From assembly GCA_002389995.1 (NCBI GenBank), contig DGRR01000210.1:1-22493 (forward strand): a stretch of 22,493 nucleotides of DNA. The letters are read 5' to 3'. Numbering within the stretch: position 1 is the first letter of the stretch; the number at the start of each line of letters is the position of its first letter. The notes under the pieces are model-generated. The model saw only the letters and a list, made by a program, of their open reading frames with translations, made no database searches and was not told the DNA's origin. Positions 1 through 7,330 of this stretch are shown here, piece by piece. The position numbers were made by a program, and so were the translations under genes. The DNA comes from Ruminococcus sp. UBA4383 (GTDB lineage Bacteria > Bacillota > Clostridia > Oscillospirales > Ruminococcaceae).

Positions 1-2545
1 CAACATATGCGCCTGCATTGGGGTCTGTATAGCCGTTATCAGCAACACCTGCATTTGCATTGGGGTCAGTGTAGTTATTCCACTGATTCCACTGGTTATA
101 GTTGTTGTTGTTGTTGTAGTCGTAGTTATTGTTGTTGTTGTTGTTGTTATAGTTTGTATTGTTATTTGTATTATTGTTACTGCTTACATATCCGTGAGTA
201 CCTGTACATACGGGAGCATTTGAAGGTTTCCAGTAACCTGTAATACCCTTGGGACAGTAGTCGCCTGCAATCATACCCGTAGCAGTACACATAGGAGCAA
301 CGATTACAGAGGGATTTTCATCGAAATCCGCAGGGGTATCGTTGAAGTTGTTTTCGATATAGTCACCGACAGCAGCTTTCCATATATCAGCCGAATGGAG
401 TGAAGTCGGGAGCTGGAGTTTTTCATCGTAATACTTGTATCCGACAGTGATACCGCTTACGAAATCTCTTGTAAGACCGACAAAAGTGAGGTCATACCAG
501 TTATCGGTAGTACCTGTTTTACCGCATACGACTTTATTGTTAAGCTTTGCGGACATACCTGTACCGTTATCTATTACGTTTTTGAGGAGTCTGTTCATAA
601 CCCATGCAGTTTCACTGCTTACAGCTTCTCTTGCGTTGCCGTCATTCTGGTAGATAATAGTGTGGTTGCTGTCCTCGATTTTGGAAACGATATGGGCTTC
701 ATTGTAGATACCGTGGTTTCCGTAGGGGATATATGCATTTACGAGGTTTTCGAGGGTTACGCCGAATGTAAGCGCACCAACGGTAAGAGGTGAAAGGTCC
801 TCGTCATCTGGGTCAAGTTTAAGACCCATTCTGTCCTTACAGAATTTATAAACTTCATGAGGAGTAAGTTCCTCACACAGATGAGCGGGGGCAGTATTGA
901 AAGACTGCTGGAGCATATAGTAAACGTTGTAGGTTGCATTTGAAAGGCTTATGATGTTATCGGTAGAATAGTTTGTAGGCCAGGGCTTTCCGTCAATCTC
1001 CTTGACAGCACTGTCCTTAATCTGAGTACCCCAGTGGATATAGTCAGTTTCAAGGGCAAGACCATAGGTTGAGATAGGTTTCATGGTAGAGCCGACCTGT
1101 CTTGTTTCGGTTACTGCGAAACTTGTGGAAAGAGAAGTATCTTTTTCGCCCCAGTCGCCTATGAGAGATTTTACAGAGCCGTCATAATTGAGGGCGATAA
1201 AGCCGATATGCGGGAGATATTCCTCAAAGTTTCCGTCATCGTCAATATCAACCCATTTTCTTACGAAGTCAGCGGAAACGAGGTTATTGATATCCTTGAA
1301 ACGCTCCTCCATAAATTCCTGCATCTTGTCGTCAAGTGTTGAATACACTCTGTAACCGCCCTTGTTTATACGTCTTATAGCTTCCTGAAGGTCGATATTG
1401 TACTGACTCATGAGGTAGCCTGCGGCTTCATACATCATGGCATCGACTTCCCATGTATAAATTTTCTGGGAGGCTTCCATTTCGTCGATATCGCTTTCGG
1501 GGTGGAGTTTCTTGTATTCTTCCGAGTCGGTATAGATTATGTCGGTATTGAGGTATTCCTGATACTCGTCATAGGTTATTGCACCGTTGTTATATATTTT
1601 GGAGAGAACATATCTTGAACGGATTTTATTGTTTGCTCTGCCGTCAACGATGAGGTTTCCTTCCTCGTCATAGGTTTCAACGAAAGGACCGTAGAACTGC
1701 GGGCTTTGCGGGATAGATGCAAGCACAGCCGCTTCGGGGGTAGTCAAATCCTCGACATTTTTTCCGAAATAACGTGTAGCGGCGAGCTGTATGCCGTTTA
1801 TAGGACCTCCGAATCCGATATAGTTGAGATATTCTTCAAGTATTTCGTCTTTGGAGTAAGTTTTTTCGAGCTGCATCGCACTGAATATTTCACGGATTTT
1901 ACGCTGCGGTGAGTATTCGTCATCGCCCGTGAGGTTTTTGATAAGCTGCTGGGTAATAGTCGAACCACCTTGCTGGGTATTGTAAATATGGAGGAACATA
2001 TTTATAAAGGCAGCAAATGTACGCTTATAGTCAACGCCGTCATGGGTATAGAAACGTTCGTCCTCGGTATAGACGAAAGCATCACGGACATTCTGCGGTA
2101 TACGGTCAATGGAAACGGGTATTCGCTGAACGTCTGTCTTGATGCTCTGGAGTACGACGAGTTCCTTCTCGCCTTTTTCGTTTGTTTTGTTGCCGTAGAA
2201 GTAGGTATCGCTTCCTGATTCAAGTTCCTGAAGGGTAATATTTGTAGCGTCCTCCATGAAGTCGAGGACGTATACTGTAAGGGCAGTGGCGACTATTGTG
2301 CCTGTTATTACCATTACGAGGAAGAGTGAGAGCAGGGTTGTGGCGATGACCATGAAGAATTTTTTAAGAACGGTAAGGAAGATGTTCTTTTTCTTCTTCT
2401 TTTTTGGTTTCTTTTTTGTGCGAGCCGTCTGCGGGGCGGTATTGTAGTAATACTGCTGGGAATTTTCGGTATTGAGCTGATAGTTCCCGTCCGCATTCGG
2501 AACGGCAGCCTGCTGGAAGCTGTCATTGAGATTGTTGTTATCCAT
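1..2545 (-). CDS. Class A penicillin-binding protein (PBP1A-like), C-terminus cut by window edge
   Basis: Bifunctional peptidoglycan glycosyltransferase/transpeptidase anchored in the membrane; 848 codons are visible and the 3' end lies outside the window. Read on the minus strand it has a Lys-rich cytoplasmic N-terminus, one TM segment (about residues 50-75), a GT51 domain with EDERFYTHDG (about 160) and GGSTITQQLIKN (about 195-205), then a transpeptidase domain with the SxxK motif GSTMKP (about 485), an SFN variant of SxN (about 547) and the KTGTT box (about 675). After about residue 790 the protein runs into a low-complexity tail of Asn/Tyr followed by two TDPNA units. The start ATG is the only plausible one in frame, but its nearest Shine-Dalgarno (AAAGGAG, 2562-2568) lies 16 nt upstream, which is unusually far. 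Family assignment is secure. Which cell-wall process it serves cannot be told. Confidence 0.96.
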   Translation of the reverse strand, partial: MDNNNLNDSFQQAAVPNADGNYQLNTENSQQYYYNTAPQTARTKKKPKKKKKKNIFLTVLKKFFMVIATTLLSLFLVMVITGTIVATALTVYVLDFMEDATNITLQELESGSDTYFYGNKTNEKGEKELVVLQSIKTDVQRIPVSIDRIPQNVRDAFVYTEDERFYTHDGVDYKRTFAAFINMFLHIYNTQQGGSTITQQLIKNLTGDDEYSPQRKIREIFSAMQLEKTYSKDEILEEYLNYIGFGGPINGIQLAATRYFGKNVEDLTTPEAAVLASIPQSPQFYGPFVETYDEEGNLIVDGRANNKIRSRYVLSKIYNNGAITYDEYQEYLNTDIIYTDSEEYKKLHPESDIDEMEASQKIYTWEVDAMMYEAAGYLMSQYNIDLQEAIRRINKGGYRVYSTLDDKMQEFMEERFKDINNLVSADFVRKWVDIDDDGNFEEYLPHIGFIALNYDGSVKSLIGDWGEKDTSLSTSFAVTETRQVGSTMKPISTYGLALETDYIHWGTQIKDSAVKEIDGKPWPTNYSTDNIISLSNATYNVYYMLQQSFNTAPAHLCEELTPHEVYKFCKDRMGLKLDPDDEDLSPLTVGALTFGVTLENLVNAYIPYGNHGIYNEAHIVSKIEDSNHTIIYQNDGNAREAVSSETAWVMNRLLKNVIDNGTGMSAKLNNKVVCGKTGTTDNWYDLTFVGLTRDFVSGITVGYKYYDEKLQLPTSLHSADIWKAAVGDYIENNFNDTPADFDENPSVIVAPMCTATGMIAGDYCPKGITGYWKPSNAPVCTGTHGYVSSNNNTNNNTNYNNNNNNNNYDYNNNNNYNQWNQWNNYTDPNANAGVADNGYTDPNAGAYV
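101..178 (-). repeat. Trinucleotide (GTT/AAC) microsatellite encoding poly-Asn tail
   Basis: Runs of GTT on the plus strand (101-115, 131-148 and degenerate copies to 178) read as AAC/AAT Asn codons in the PBP frame. They encode blocks such as NNNNNNN separated by Tyr, Asp or Thr. The unit is three bases, so slippage would change tail length without a frameshift. It is an in-gene low-complexity tract, not a CRISPR. Confidence 0.85.
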
Positions 2546-2590
2546 TTTTGTTCGGCTGCATCTCCTTTCAGAACAAAATTATACATTGTA

Positions 2591-2619
2591 ATTATAACAT
2601 ATTATTTTGAATTTGTTAA
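2591..2619 (-). promoter_or_regulatory. Sigma-A promoter of the PBP gene
   Basis: On the minus strand there is a -35 TTAACA (2614-2619), a 17-bp spacer and a perfect -10 TATAAT (2591-2596). Transcription would start near 2584, giving a leader of about 40 nt before the PBP start. Confidence 0.75.
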
Positions 2620-2624
2620 GCCCC

Positions 2625-2652
2625 TGTAAAAAAATTCGTGATTTTGTATAAT
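2625..2652 (+). promoter_or_regulatory. Candidate promoter of the BofC-C-like gene
   Basis: A perfect -10 TATAAT lies at 2647-2652. The best -35 is a weak TGTAAA at 2625-2630 with a 16-bp spacer. It sits back to back with the PBP promoter, so the two genes share a short divergent control region. Confidence 0.5.
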
Positions 2653-2706
2653 ACATAGATTTAAGGCAACAATAATTACAGTAATTTCAGCAAGGAGCGA
2701 TAAAAA

Positions 2707-3045
2707 ATGTTCAAAAGAATTGACAAAAGGATTTATTTCACGATTATGGCGGCACTGACTATATCGGGATTTATAGTCATATGCACGCTCGGACAGTCTC
2801 TGCACCGTCAGAAAATAGCCTCAAAGACCAATGCAGCCGCAGAGGATTTGCAGCAGCCTGTATGTATTGTCCGTGAATACAAGGGGAGAATAGGCATATT
2901 CAAGGGCGGCAGTGATGCGCCTTACAGGGTGATAGACTATGATATGGGGCTTTTGTCGGAATTTGACCGCTTACAGCTTGAAGAGGGTATAGTAATGGAA
3001 ACGGAGTATGAACTTAACAGATTCATAGAGGACATAGCGACATAA
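2707..3045 (+). CDS. Small membrane-anchored protein, BofC C-terminal-domain-like
   Basis: A 112-residue protein with one N-terminal TM segment (about residues 10-29), a linker, and an extracytoplasmic domain from about residue 52. That domain carries the pattern REYKGRIGIF, PYRVIDYDMGLLSEFDR and LEEGI. The pattern resembles the C-terminal domain of BofC, which in Bacillus modulates sporulation proteolysis, but related domains occur in many Clostridia as short proteins of unknown role. AAGGAG lies 9 nt before the ATG. It is transcribed divergently from the PBP gene and its stop codon touches the stop of the convergent flavin reductase gene. Membrane anchoring is clear; the BofC link rests on motif memory and is tentative. 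Confidence 0.75.
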   Translation: MFKRIDKRIYFTIMAALTISGFIVICTLGQSLHRQKIASKTNAAAEDLQQPVCIVREYKGRIGIFKGGSDAPYRVIDYDMGLLSEFDRLQLEEGIVMETEYELNRFIEDIAT

Positions 3046-3615
3046 TTATTTCTTTTTCTTTTTTCTTACAGAGAATCCGAAGTCGCCGAGTTTTCTTCCG
3101 AGTGCGAAATATTCCCCGTGGGAATAGGCGGCAAGACCGCACTGCTGTAAATTGAGCTTGTTTTTGCTGTCGATATATTTTTCATCGACATCAATGCCGA
3201 CTATTTCGGCGAGAAACATGGTATGTGAACCGAGCGGTTTTATTTCGGTGACTTTACATTCAAGGCTGACGGGACATTCTTCAATTATGGGTGCGGAGAT
3301 TTCATGTGACGGGAGGGCATGAAATCCGCAGGCTTTGAATTTATCGGTATTTCTGCCGCTTTTCACACCGCAGAAATCAGTTTTTTTAATCATGGCGGAG
3401 GTTGTCAGGTTTATGACAAATTCTCCGCTGTTTTTTATTATATCGTGTGAAAATCTTTCGGGTCTTACCGAAATATAGGTCATAGGCGGGTGAGTGCATA
3501 CGATACCCGTCCAGCCGACAGTTAAAACATTGGGTTTTCCGACAGTTCCGCAGCTCACAAGTGCAGCAGGCACAGGCGCAAGCAGTACGCTCCCTTTCCA
3601 GAATTGTTTTGACAT
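3046..3615 (-). CDS. Flavin reductase-like FMN-binding split-barrel protein
   Basis: A 189-residue cytoplasmic protein of the flavin reductase-like (split-barrel FMN) family. The N-terminal half has the typical order: a start VSCG...NVLTVGWTGIV, then THPPMTYISVRPERFSHDIIKNSGEFVINL, then a segment ending in LAEIVGIDVD. Such proteins bind FMN and reduce flavins or act in small redox reactions; the substrate here is unknown. The start at 3615 is chosen because GAGG sits 6 nt upstream. An ATG nine codons further upstream (3642) lies before the ribosome binding site. The C-terminus ends in RKKKKK. It has its own promoter with an operator-like palindrome and ends with no gap against the convergent upstream gene. 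Confidence 0.88.
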   Translation of the reverse strand: MSKQFWKGSVLLAPVPAALVSCGTVGKPNVLTVGWTGIVCTHPPMTYISVRPERFSHDIIKNSGEFVINLTTSAMIKKTDFCGVKSGRNTDKFKACGFHALPSHEISAPIIEECPVSLECKVTEIKPLGSHTMFLAEIVGIDVDEKYIDSKNKLNLQQCGLAAYSHGEYFALGRKLGDFGFSVRKKKKK

Positions 3616-3647
3616 AATACACCTCTTTTCTTTACATATCAAATACT

Positions 3648-3665
3648 ATTTTACATCTGTAAAAT
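3648..3665. promoter_or_regulatory. Operator-like perfect palindrome over the -10 region
   Basis: ATTTTACA-TC-TGTAAAAT is an 8-bp perfect inverted repeat with a 2-bp centre. It covers the -10 and adjacent spacer of the flavin reductase promoter, the usual place for a repressor operator. The core TACATCTGTA fits the TACAnnTGTA pattern known for BlaI/MecI/CopY-type winged-helix repressors; no such regulator is encoded in the window. Confidence 0.65.
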
Positions 3666-3676
3666 GTTTTTGTCAA
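3648..3676 (-). promoter_or_regulatory. Sigma-A promoter of the flavin reductase gene
   Basis: On the minus strand there is a perfect -35 TTGACA (3671-3676), a 17-bp spacer and a -10 TAAAAT (3648-3653). The predicted start point is near 3641, giving a leader of about 25 nt. The -10 lies inside a perfect inverted repeat (separate entry). Confidence 0.8.
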
Positions 3677-3724
3677 TAAAAATTATTTTCCCGAAGCCGA
3701 TTTTTAGTTGATACTGATTTTTTA

Positions 3725-3739
3725 TTAACATTTTGTTAA
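3725..3739. promoter_or_regulatory. Inverted repeat upstream of the ABC operon promoter
   Basis: TTAACA-TTT-TGTTAA is a perfect 6-bp inverted repeat centred about 28 bp upstream of the -35 of the hybrid ABC operon. The position would suit an activator or an upstream repressor site. It is short and AT-rich, so chance is possible. Confidence 0.35.
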
Positions 3740-3756
3740 GAAACTGTCCTTTTTCA

Positions 3757-3785
3757 TTGACAAAAAACGAATATAGTGATATAAT
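3757..3785 (+). promoter_or_regulatory. Consensus sigma-A promoter of the hybrid ABC operon
   Basis: A perfect -35 TTGACA (3757-3762), 17-bp spacer and perfect -10 TATAAT (3780-3785). Transcription would start near 3792, giving a leader of about 46 nt before the first permease. A full consensus promoter predicts strong basal expression unless repressed. Confidence 0.9.
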
Positions 3786-3837
3786 AATTATATTGTATCT
3801 CTATGATGTGTTAAATTTTTAAAAAAAGGTGGTTGAA

Positions 3838-4713
3838 ATGAAAAAAGAAAAAGGAAATCTTAAAGAACGTATATTCTCATATCTCTGTATTCTGCCCGGA
3901 TTTCTTGGCGTGCTTGTTTTTTTTGTTGTGCCTTTCATAATAGTAGTCTATTATTCAACGATAAACAACCCCATACTCCATGAATATGTAGGTCTTACCA
4001 ATTACAAGGCTCTCGTGCAGAATACCGCATTCAAGCAGGCTGCATGGAATTCAGCCTATTTCTCACTTATCTCAGTACCGCTTTCGATAGTTCTTTCGAT
4101 AATACTTGCACTCATGCTTGAAAGAAGCATACCTTACAAGAGCGCACTGAGAACATTCTTCCTCAGTCCGCTGATGGTGCCTACTGCATCGGTAGTAATA
4201 GTATGGCAGGTTCTTTTCCATAACCACGGTACTATAAACCAGATATGCGAAATGTTCGGCGGAAACGGTGTTGACTGGATTAAATCCCCCCACGGACAGA
4301 TAATTATAGTAGCTATGTTTCTCTGGAAAAACCTCGGCTACAACATGATACTCTTCATGTCCGCACTCGCAGGAGTTCCGAAGGATATCCTCGAAGTGGC
4401 TGACCTCGAAGGCGCAGGCAAATTGTATCAGTTCTTCAGAATAAAGCTCAGATACCTTTCTCCTACAATAGTATTTGTCCTTATTCTTTCAATAATCAAC
4501 TCATTCAAAGTATTCCGTGAAGTATATCTCCTCACAGGCGACCACCCTGTAAGCAAGATGTATATGCTTCAGCACTTCATGAACAATACCTTCAAAAGTC
4601 TGGATTATCAGAAACTCTCTGCTGCGGCAGTCCTCTTTGCAATTGTCATGATTGCAGTCCTTGCGGTAATTCTGACGGTTGACCGTATTTTCGGAAAGGA
4701 CCTTGAAGACTGA
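3838..4713 (+). CDS. Carbohydrate ABC transporter permease (UgpA/LplB-like)
   Basis: A 291-residue inner-membrane permease of the CUT1-type sugar ABC family, with six predicted TM segments beginning at about residue 13. The cytoplasmic EAA loop is visible near residues 185-210 (LEVADLEGAGKLYQFFRIKL), the site that docks the ATPase. The start at 3838 is preferred over the in-frame GTG at 3829 because AAAGGTGG ends 5 nt before the ATG. It is the first gene of a five-gene operon and its TGA overlaps the ATG of the next permease by one base, so the two are probably translationally coupled partners. No ATPase gene is linked; a shared MsmK-type ATPase encoded elsewhere is the usual solution. Substrate unknown. 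Confidence 0.93.
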   Translation: MKKEKGNLKERIFSYLCILPGFLGVLVFFVVPFIIVVYYSTINNPILHEYVGLTNYKALVQNTAFKQAAWNSAYFSLISVPLSIVLSIILALMLERSIPYKSALRTFFLSPLMVPTASVVIVWQVLFHNHGTINQICEMFGGNGVDWIKSPHGQIIIVAMFLWKNLGYNMILFMSALAGVPKDILEVADLEGAGKLYQFFRIKLRYLSPTIVFVLILSIINSFKVFREVYLLTGDHPVSKMYMLQHFMNNTFKSLDYQKLSAAAVLFAIVMIAVLAVILTVDRIFGKDLED

Positions 4714-5603
4714 TGAATAAGAAAACAAAAGAAAAAACACTCAATACAATAGTATTTATTTTTGCTGTTGCAGCCGCACTGCTTTTCCTTATGCCGACTG
4801 TCCTCACACTTGTAAATTCATTTATGACTACAAGCGAAATAAAGGCAAACTACGGCGCACTTCTCGGAAATACAGCCGAAAACAGGGAAACTTTCGTTTC
4901 CAAGAATATAAACCTTAAATTTATTCCCGACAAGGTAACATTTGACCAGTATAAGAGCGTACTCTTCCGGAGTCCCGATTATCTGCTTAAATTCTGGAAT
5001 TCCGTTATACTTACCGTTCCGATAACACTCTTTCAGGTAGTTGTCGCAATACTTTCATCATACGGATTTTCAAGACACCCCAGCAAGCCAAAGGGAATTA
5101 TTTTCTTTGTCTATGTAATACTTATGATAATGCCTTATCAGGTAACACTCGTTCCGAACTACCTCGTTGCCGATAAATTCGGACTTCTCGATACACGCTG
5201 GTCAATAATCCTCCCCGGAATATTTTCACCGTTCAGCGTCTACCTCATATCAAAAGTAATGAGAAGAATCCCGATATCATATGTCGAGGCTGCAAAGCTT
5301 GACGGCGCAACCGAATTTCAGATACTTACAAAAATTTATGTTCCGCTCTGCAAAAGCGCAATAGTATCAGTAACAATGCTTGTTTTCATAGATTACTGGA
5401 ATATGGTTGAACAGCCGCTCATCATGCTCAAAGATACATCACTGCACCCGCTTTCGGTATTTCTTTCACAGATAAATGCGGGAGATGTCGGACTTGCCTT
5501 TGCCGTGGGCGTTGTGTATATGGTTCCGACAGTGCTTATGTTCCTCTACGGTGAGGACGACCTCGTTGAAGGCATAACCTACGCAGGAGGAATAAAGGGA
5601 TAA
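4713..5603 (+). CDS. Carbohydrate ABC transporter permease (UgpE-like)
   Basis: A 296-residue partner permease with an N-terminal TM at about residues 12-35. A hydrophilic extracytoplasmic insert (about 36-85) follows, then the permease core with the EAA loop YVEAAKLDGATEFQILTKIY, and a C-terminus ending DLVEGITYAGGIKG, the usual end of MalG/UgpE-type permeases. The insert between TM1 and TM2 is longer than I expect for the family and may touch the solute-binding lipoprotein or the adaptor encoded downstream. It overlaps the preceding gene by one base. A gap of 59 nt containing a small GCGG/CCGC hairpin (5616-5628) separates it from the adaptor gene. Confidence 0.93.
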   Translation: MNKKTKEKTLNTIVFIFAVAAALLFLMPTVLTLVNSFMTTSEIKANYGALLGNTAENRETFVSKNINLKFIPDKVTFDQYKSVLFRSPDYLLKFWNSVILTVPITLFQVVVAILSSYGFSRHPSKPKGIIFFVYVILMIMPYQVTLVPNYLVADKFGLLDTRWSIILPGIFSPFSVYLISKVMRRIPISYVEAAKLDGATEFQILTKIYVPLCKSAIVSVTMLVFIDYWNMVEQPLIMLKDTSLHPLSVFLSQINAGDVGLAFAVGVVYMVPTVLMFLYGEDDLVEGITYAGGIKG

Positions 5604-5662
5604 TTCATAAACCATGCGGTTTTGCCGCCTGATGTAAAAATTAACGATAAGGAGAGAATACA

Positions 5663-7318
5663 ATGACTGATGCAAAATCCGAAAAGGAAAACCGTGACCC
5701 CGCTAAAAAACGGAGCATAATAAGAGGAGTAGTAATAGTATTTCTTGTTATTCTTCTTATACTTACTTTTTTCTCGAATACAATCATGAACAAATCACTC
5801 GCTCAGGTTACTACTTCCGCTGTTACCTCAGGCAAGCTCACAGAGCGTATCAGAGGAAACGGTACTGTTGAACCTCAGCAGTCCTATGAAGTAACTGTCA
5901 GCGAAAGCGCAACTATTGATACAATTATGGTCAAAAAAGGTCAGGAAATCAAAAAGGGAGATATCCTTTTCACACTTGTCGGCAGTACAAGCGATGAAAT
6001 CACAAAAGCCAATGACAGTCTCAGACAGGCTAACCTCGATTATCAGGAGTACCTTCTCAATGAAAAACAGGAAAGCGATACACAAAATGACAAAATCAAA
6101 AAAGCCCGTGAATCTCTGAATGAAGCAATAGAAAAAAGAGATGAAGCCATAGCAAATGAATCATATAACAATGAACTCAAAAATGCAAAGGCAAATGCTC
6201 AGAGTGCTAAAACTTATCAGTCAGCTATAAAAGAAAAACTTAATACAACAATTTTAGCAATTGATATGGACGATTATTCTGAGGCTGCTCCTGAATACAT
6301 AGGCGATATAATACTTCTCAAAGGCAAGTATGATGATGCGGCCAGAATCTATGAAATTGCACTGGAGTCTGCCTCTGAAGATGCTGACGCAAAACAGGCT
6401 GCTATGGACGAGGCAAAAACTGCCTACGAAAATGCAAAGGCAGCTCTCAAGGAAAGTCTCCTCAGCCAGCTCAGTGAAGTTGACAGCGAAATTGAACGCC
6501 TTGATTCCGAACTCGCTTCTTATGAAGAAAATCCTGCTGTTGGCGGAGAAAGTATCTCAGAACTTGAAAAAAGCGTTCAGACTAAACAGAAAGAACTTGA
6601 AGAAGCTATTCAGGACGCAAATGATAAAAATGAATCAAACAAAACAGTTAATGACCTTAAACTCGAAGGCTATAAGGCGGCTATCGAAAAAGCAGAGAAG
6701 GAACTTGACGAGGCTAAGAAAAATGCAAATTCAAATGACATAGTTTCAAAATATAACGGCATAGTCGGCGATATAAGCACCAAAACAGGCAGCAAGGTAA
6801 ATGAAGGCGATACCGTTATGAGTATTGATATCACTGATGAAGGTTACCTCGTCAAAATCAAAGTAGAAGGCGAAAAAGCTAAAAAAGCCCAGAAAGGCGC
6901 AGAAGTAGACATACTCAACAACTTCAACAACGATATTCAGGCTGAACTTACAAATATCAAGAATGATACCGTTGCAGGTTCAAAAAATATGATTCTCGAA
7001 TTTAATGTTACAGGAAATGTGGACGTAGGCGCAAGCCTCGAACTCTCCATTCCCTGCGGAAGCGGAAACTATGACACTGTTGTCCCCAAAAGCGCAGTCT
7101 ATGAGGACAATAAAGGCAATAAATTCGTACTTGTCACAAAATCAAAATCTTCTCCGCTCGGCAACAGATACTACGCTGAAAAGGTCGAAGTTGAAGTCGT
7201 TGCCTCAGACGAAACTTCAAGGGCTGTCCGTGGAGGAATAAGTGCGGGAGATTATGTAATAACCGCTGCAAGCAAGCCTGTTTCACCAAAGGATCAGGTT
7301 CGCATGAAAGATAATTAA
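5663..7318 (+). CDS. HlyD/MacA-family membrane-fusion adaptor protein with long coiled coil
   Basis: A 551-residue adaptor with a basic cytoplasmic N-terminus, one TM segment (about residues 19-42) and the first half of a barrel-sandwich (lipoyl-like) hybrid domain with VKKGQEIKKGDILFTL (about 90-105). A long charged alpha-helical coiled-coil region (about 110-355) follows, then the second barrel-sandwich half (KYNGIVGDISTKTGSKVNEGD) and a beta-barrel/membrane-proximal region. Proteins of this family bridge an inner-membrane pump to outer envelope layers; in Gram-positives the closest kind is YknX, which works with an ABC exporter. AAGGAG is 8 nt before the ATG. Here it lies between sugar permeases and a MacB-domain protein, which is unusual. 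The coiled coil is rich in Lys, Glu and Ala. Confidence 0.9.
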   Translation: MTDAKSEKENRDPAKKRSIIRGVVIVFLVILLILTFFSNTIMNKSLAQVTTSAVTSGKLTERIRGNGTVEPQQSYEVTVSESATIDTIMVKKGQEIKKGDILFTLVGSTSDEITKANDSLRQANLDYQEYLLNEKQESDTQNDKIKKARESLNEAIEKRDEAIANESYNNELKNAKANAQSAKTYQSAIKEKLNTTILAIDMDDYSEAAPEYIGDIILLKGKYDDAARIYEIALESASEDADAKQAAMDEAKTAYENAKAALKESLLSQLSEVDSEIERLDSELASYEENPAVGGESISELEKSVQTKQKELEEAIQDANDKNESNKTVNDLKLEGYKAAIEKAEKELDEAKKNANSNDIVSKYNGIVGDISTKTGSKVNEGDTVMSIDITDEGYLVKIKVEGEKAKKAQKGAEVDILNNFNNDIQAELTNIKNDTVAGSKNMILEFNVTGNVDVGASLELSIPCGSGNYDTVVPKSAVYEDNKGNKFVLVTKSKSSPLGNRYYAEKVEVEVVASDETSRAVRGGISAGDYVITAASKPVSPKDQVRMKDN

Positions 7319-7330
7319 GGCGGTGGTCTG

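Noticed and set aside
101..178. Regular GTT repeats that could look like a repeat array
   Set aside because: They are three-base units within the PBP reading frame coding for Asn; no spacer-repeat structure.
5616..5628. GCGG/CCGC hairpin between the second permease and the adaptor gene as a terminator
   Set aside because: Only four pairs and no T-tract; the genes are otherwise arranged as an operon.
6330..6743. 137-codon open frame overlapping the adaptor gene on the same strand
   Set aside because: It lies inside the coiled-coil coding region, has no ribosome binding site and has the odd Lys/Leu/Met/Arg composition of an out-of-frame reading.
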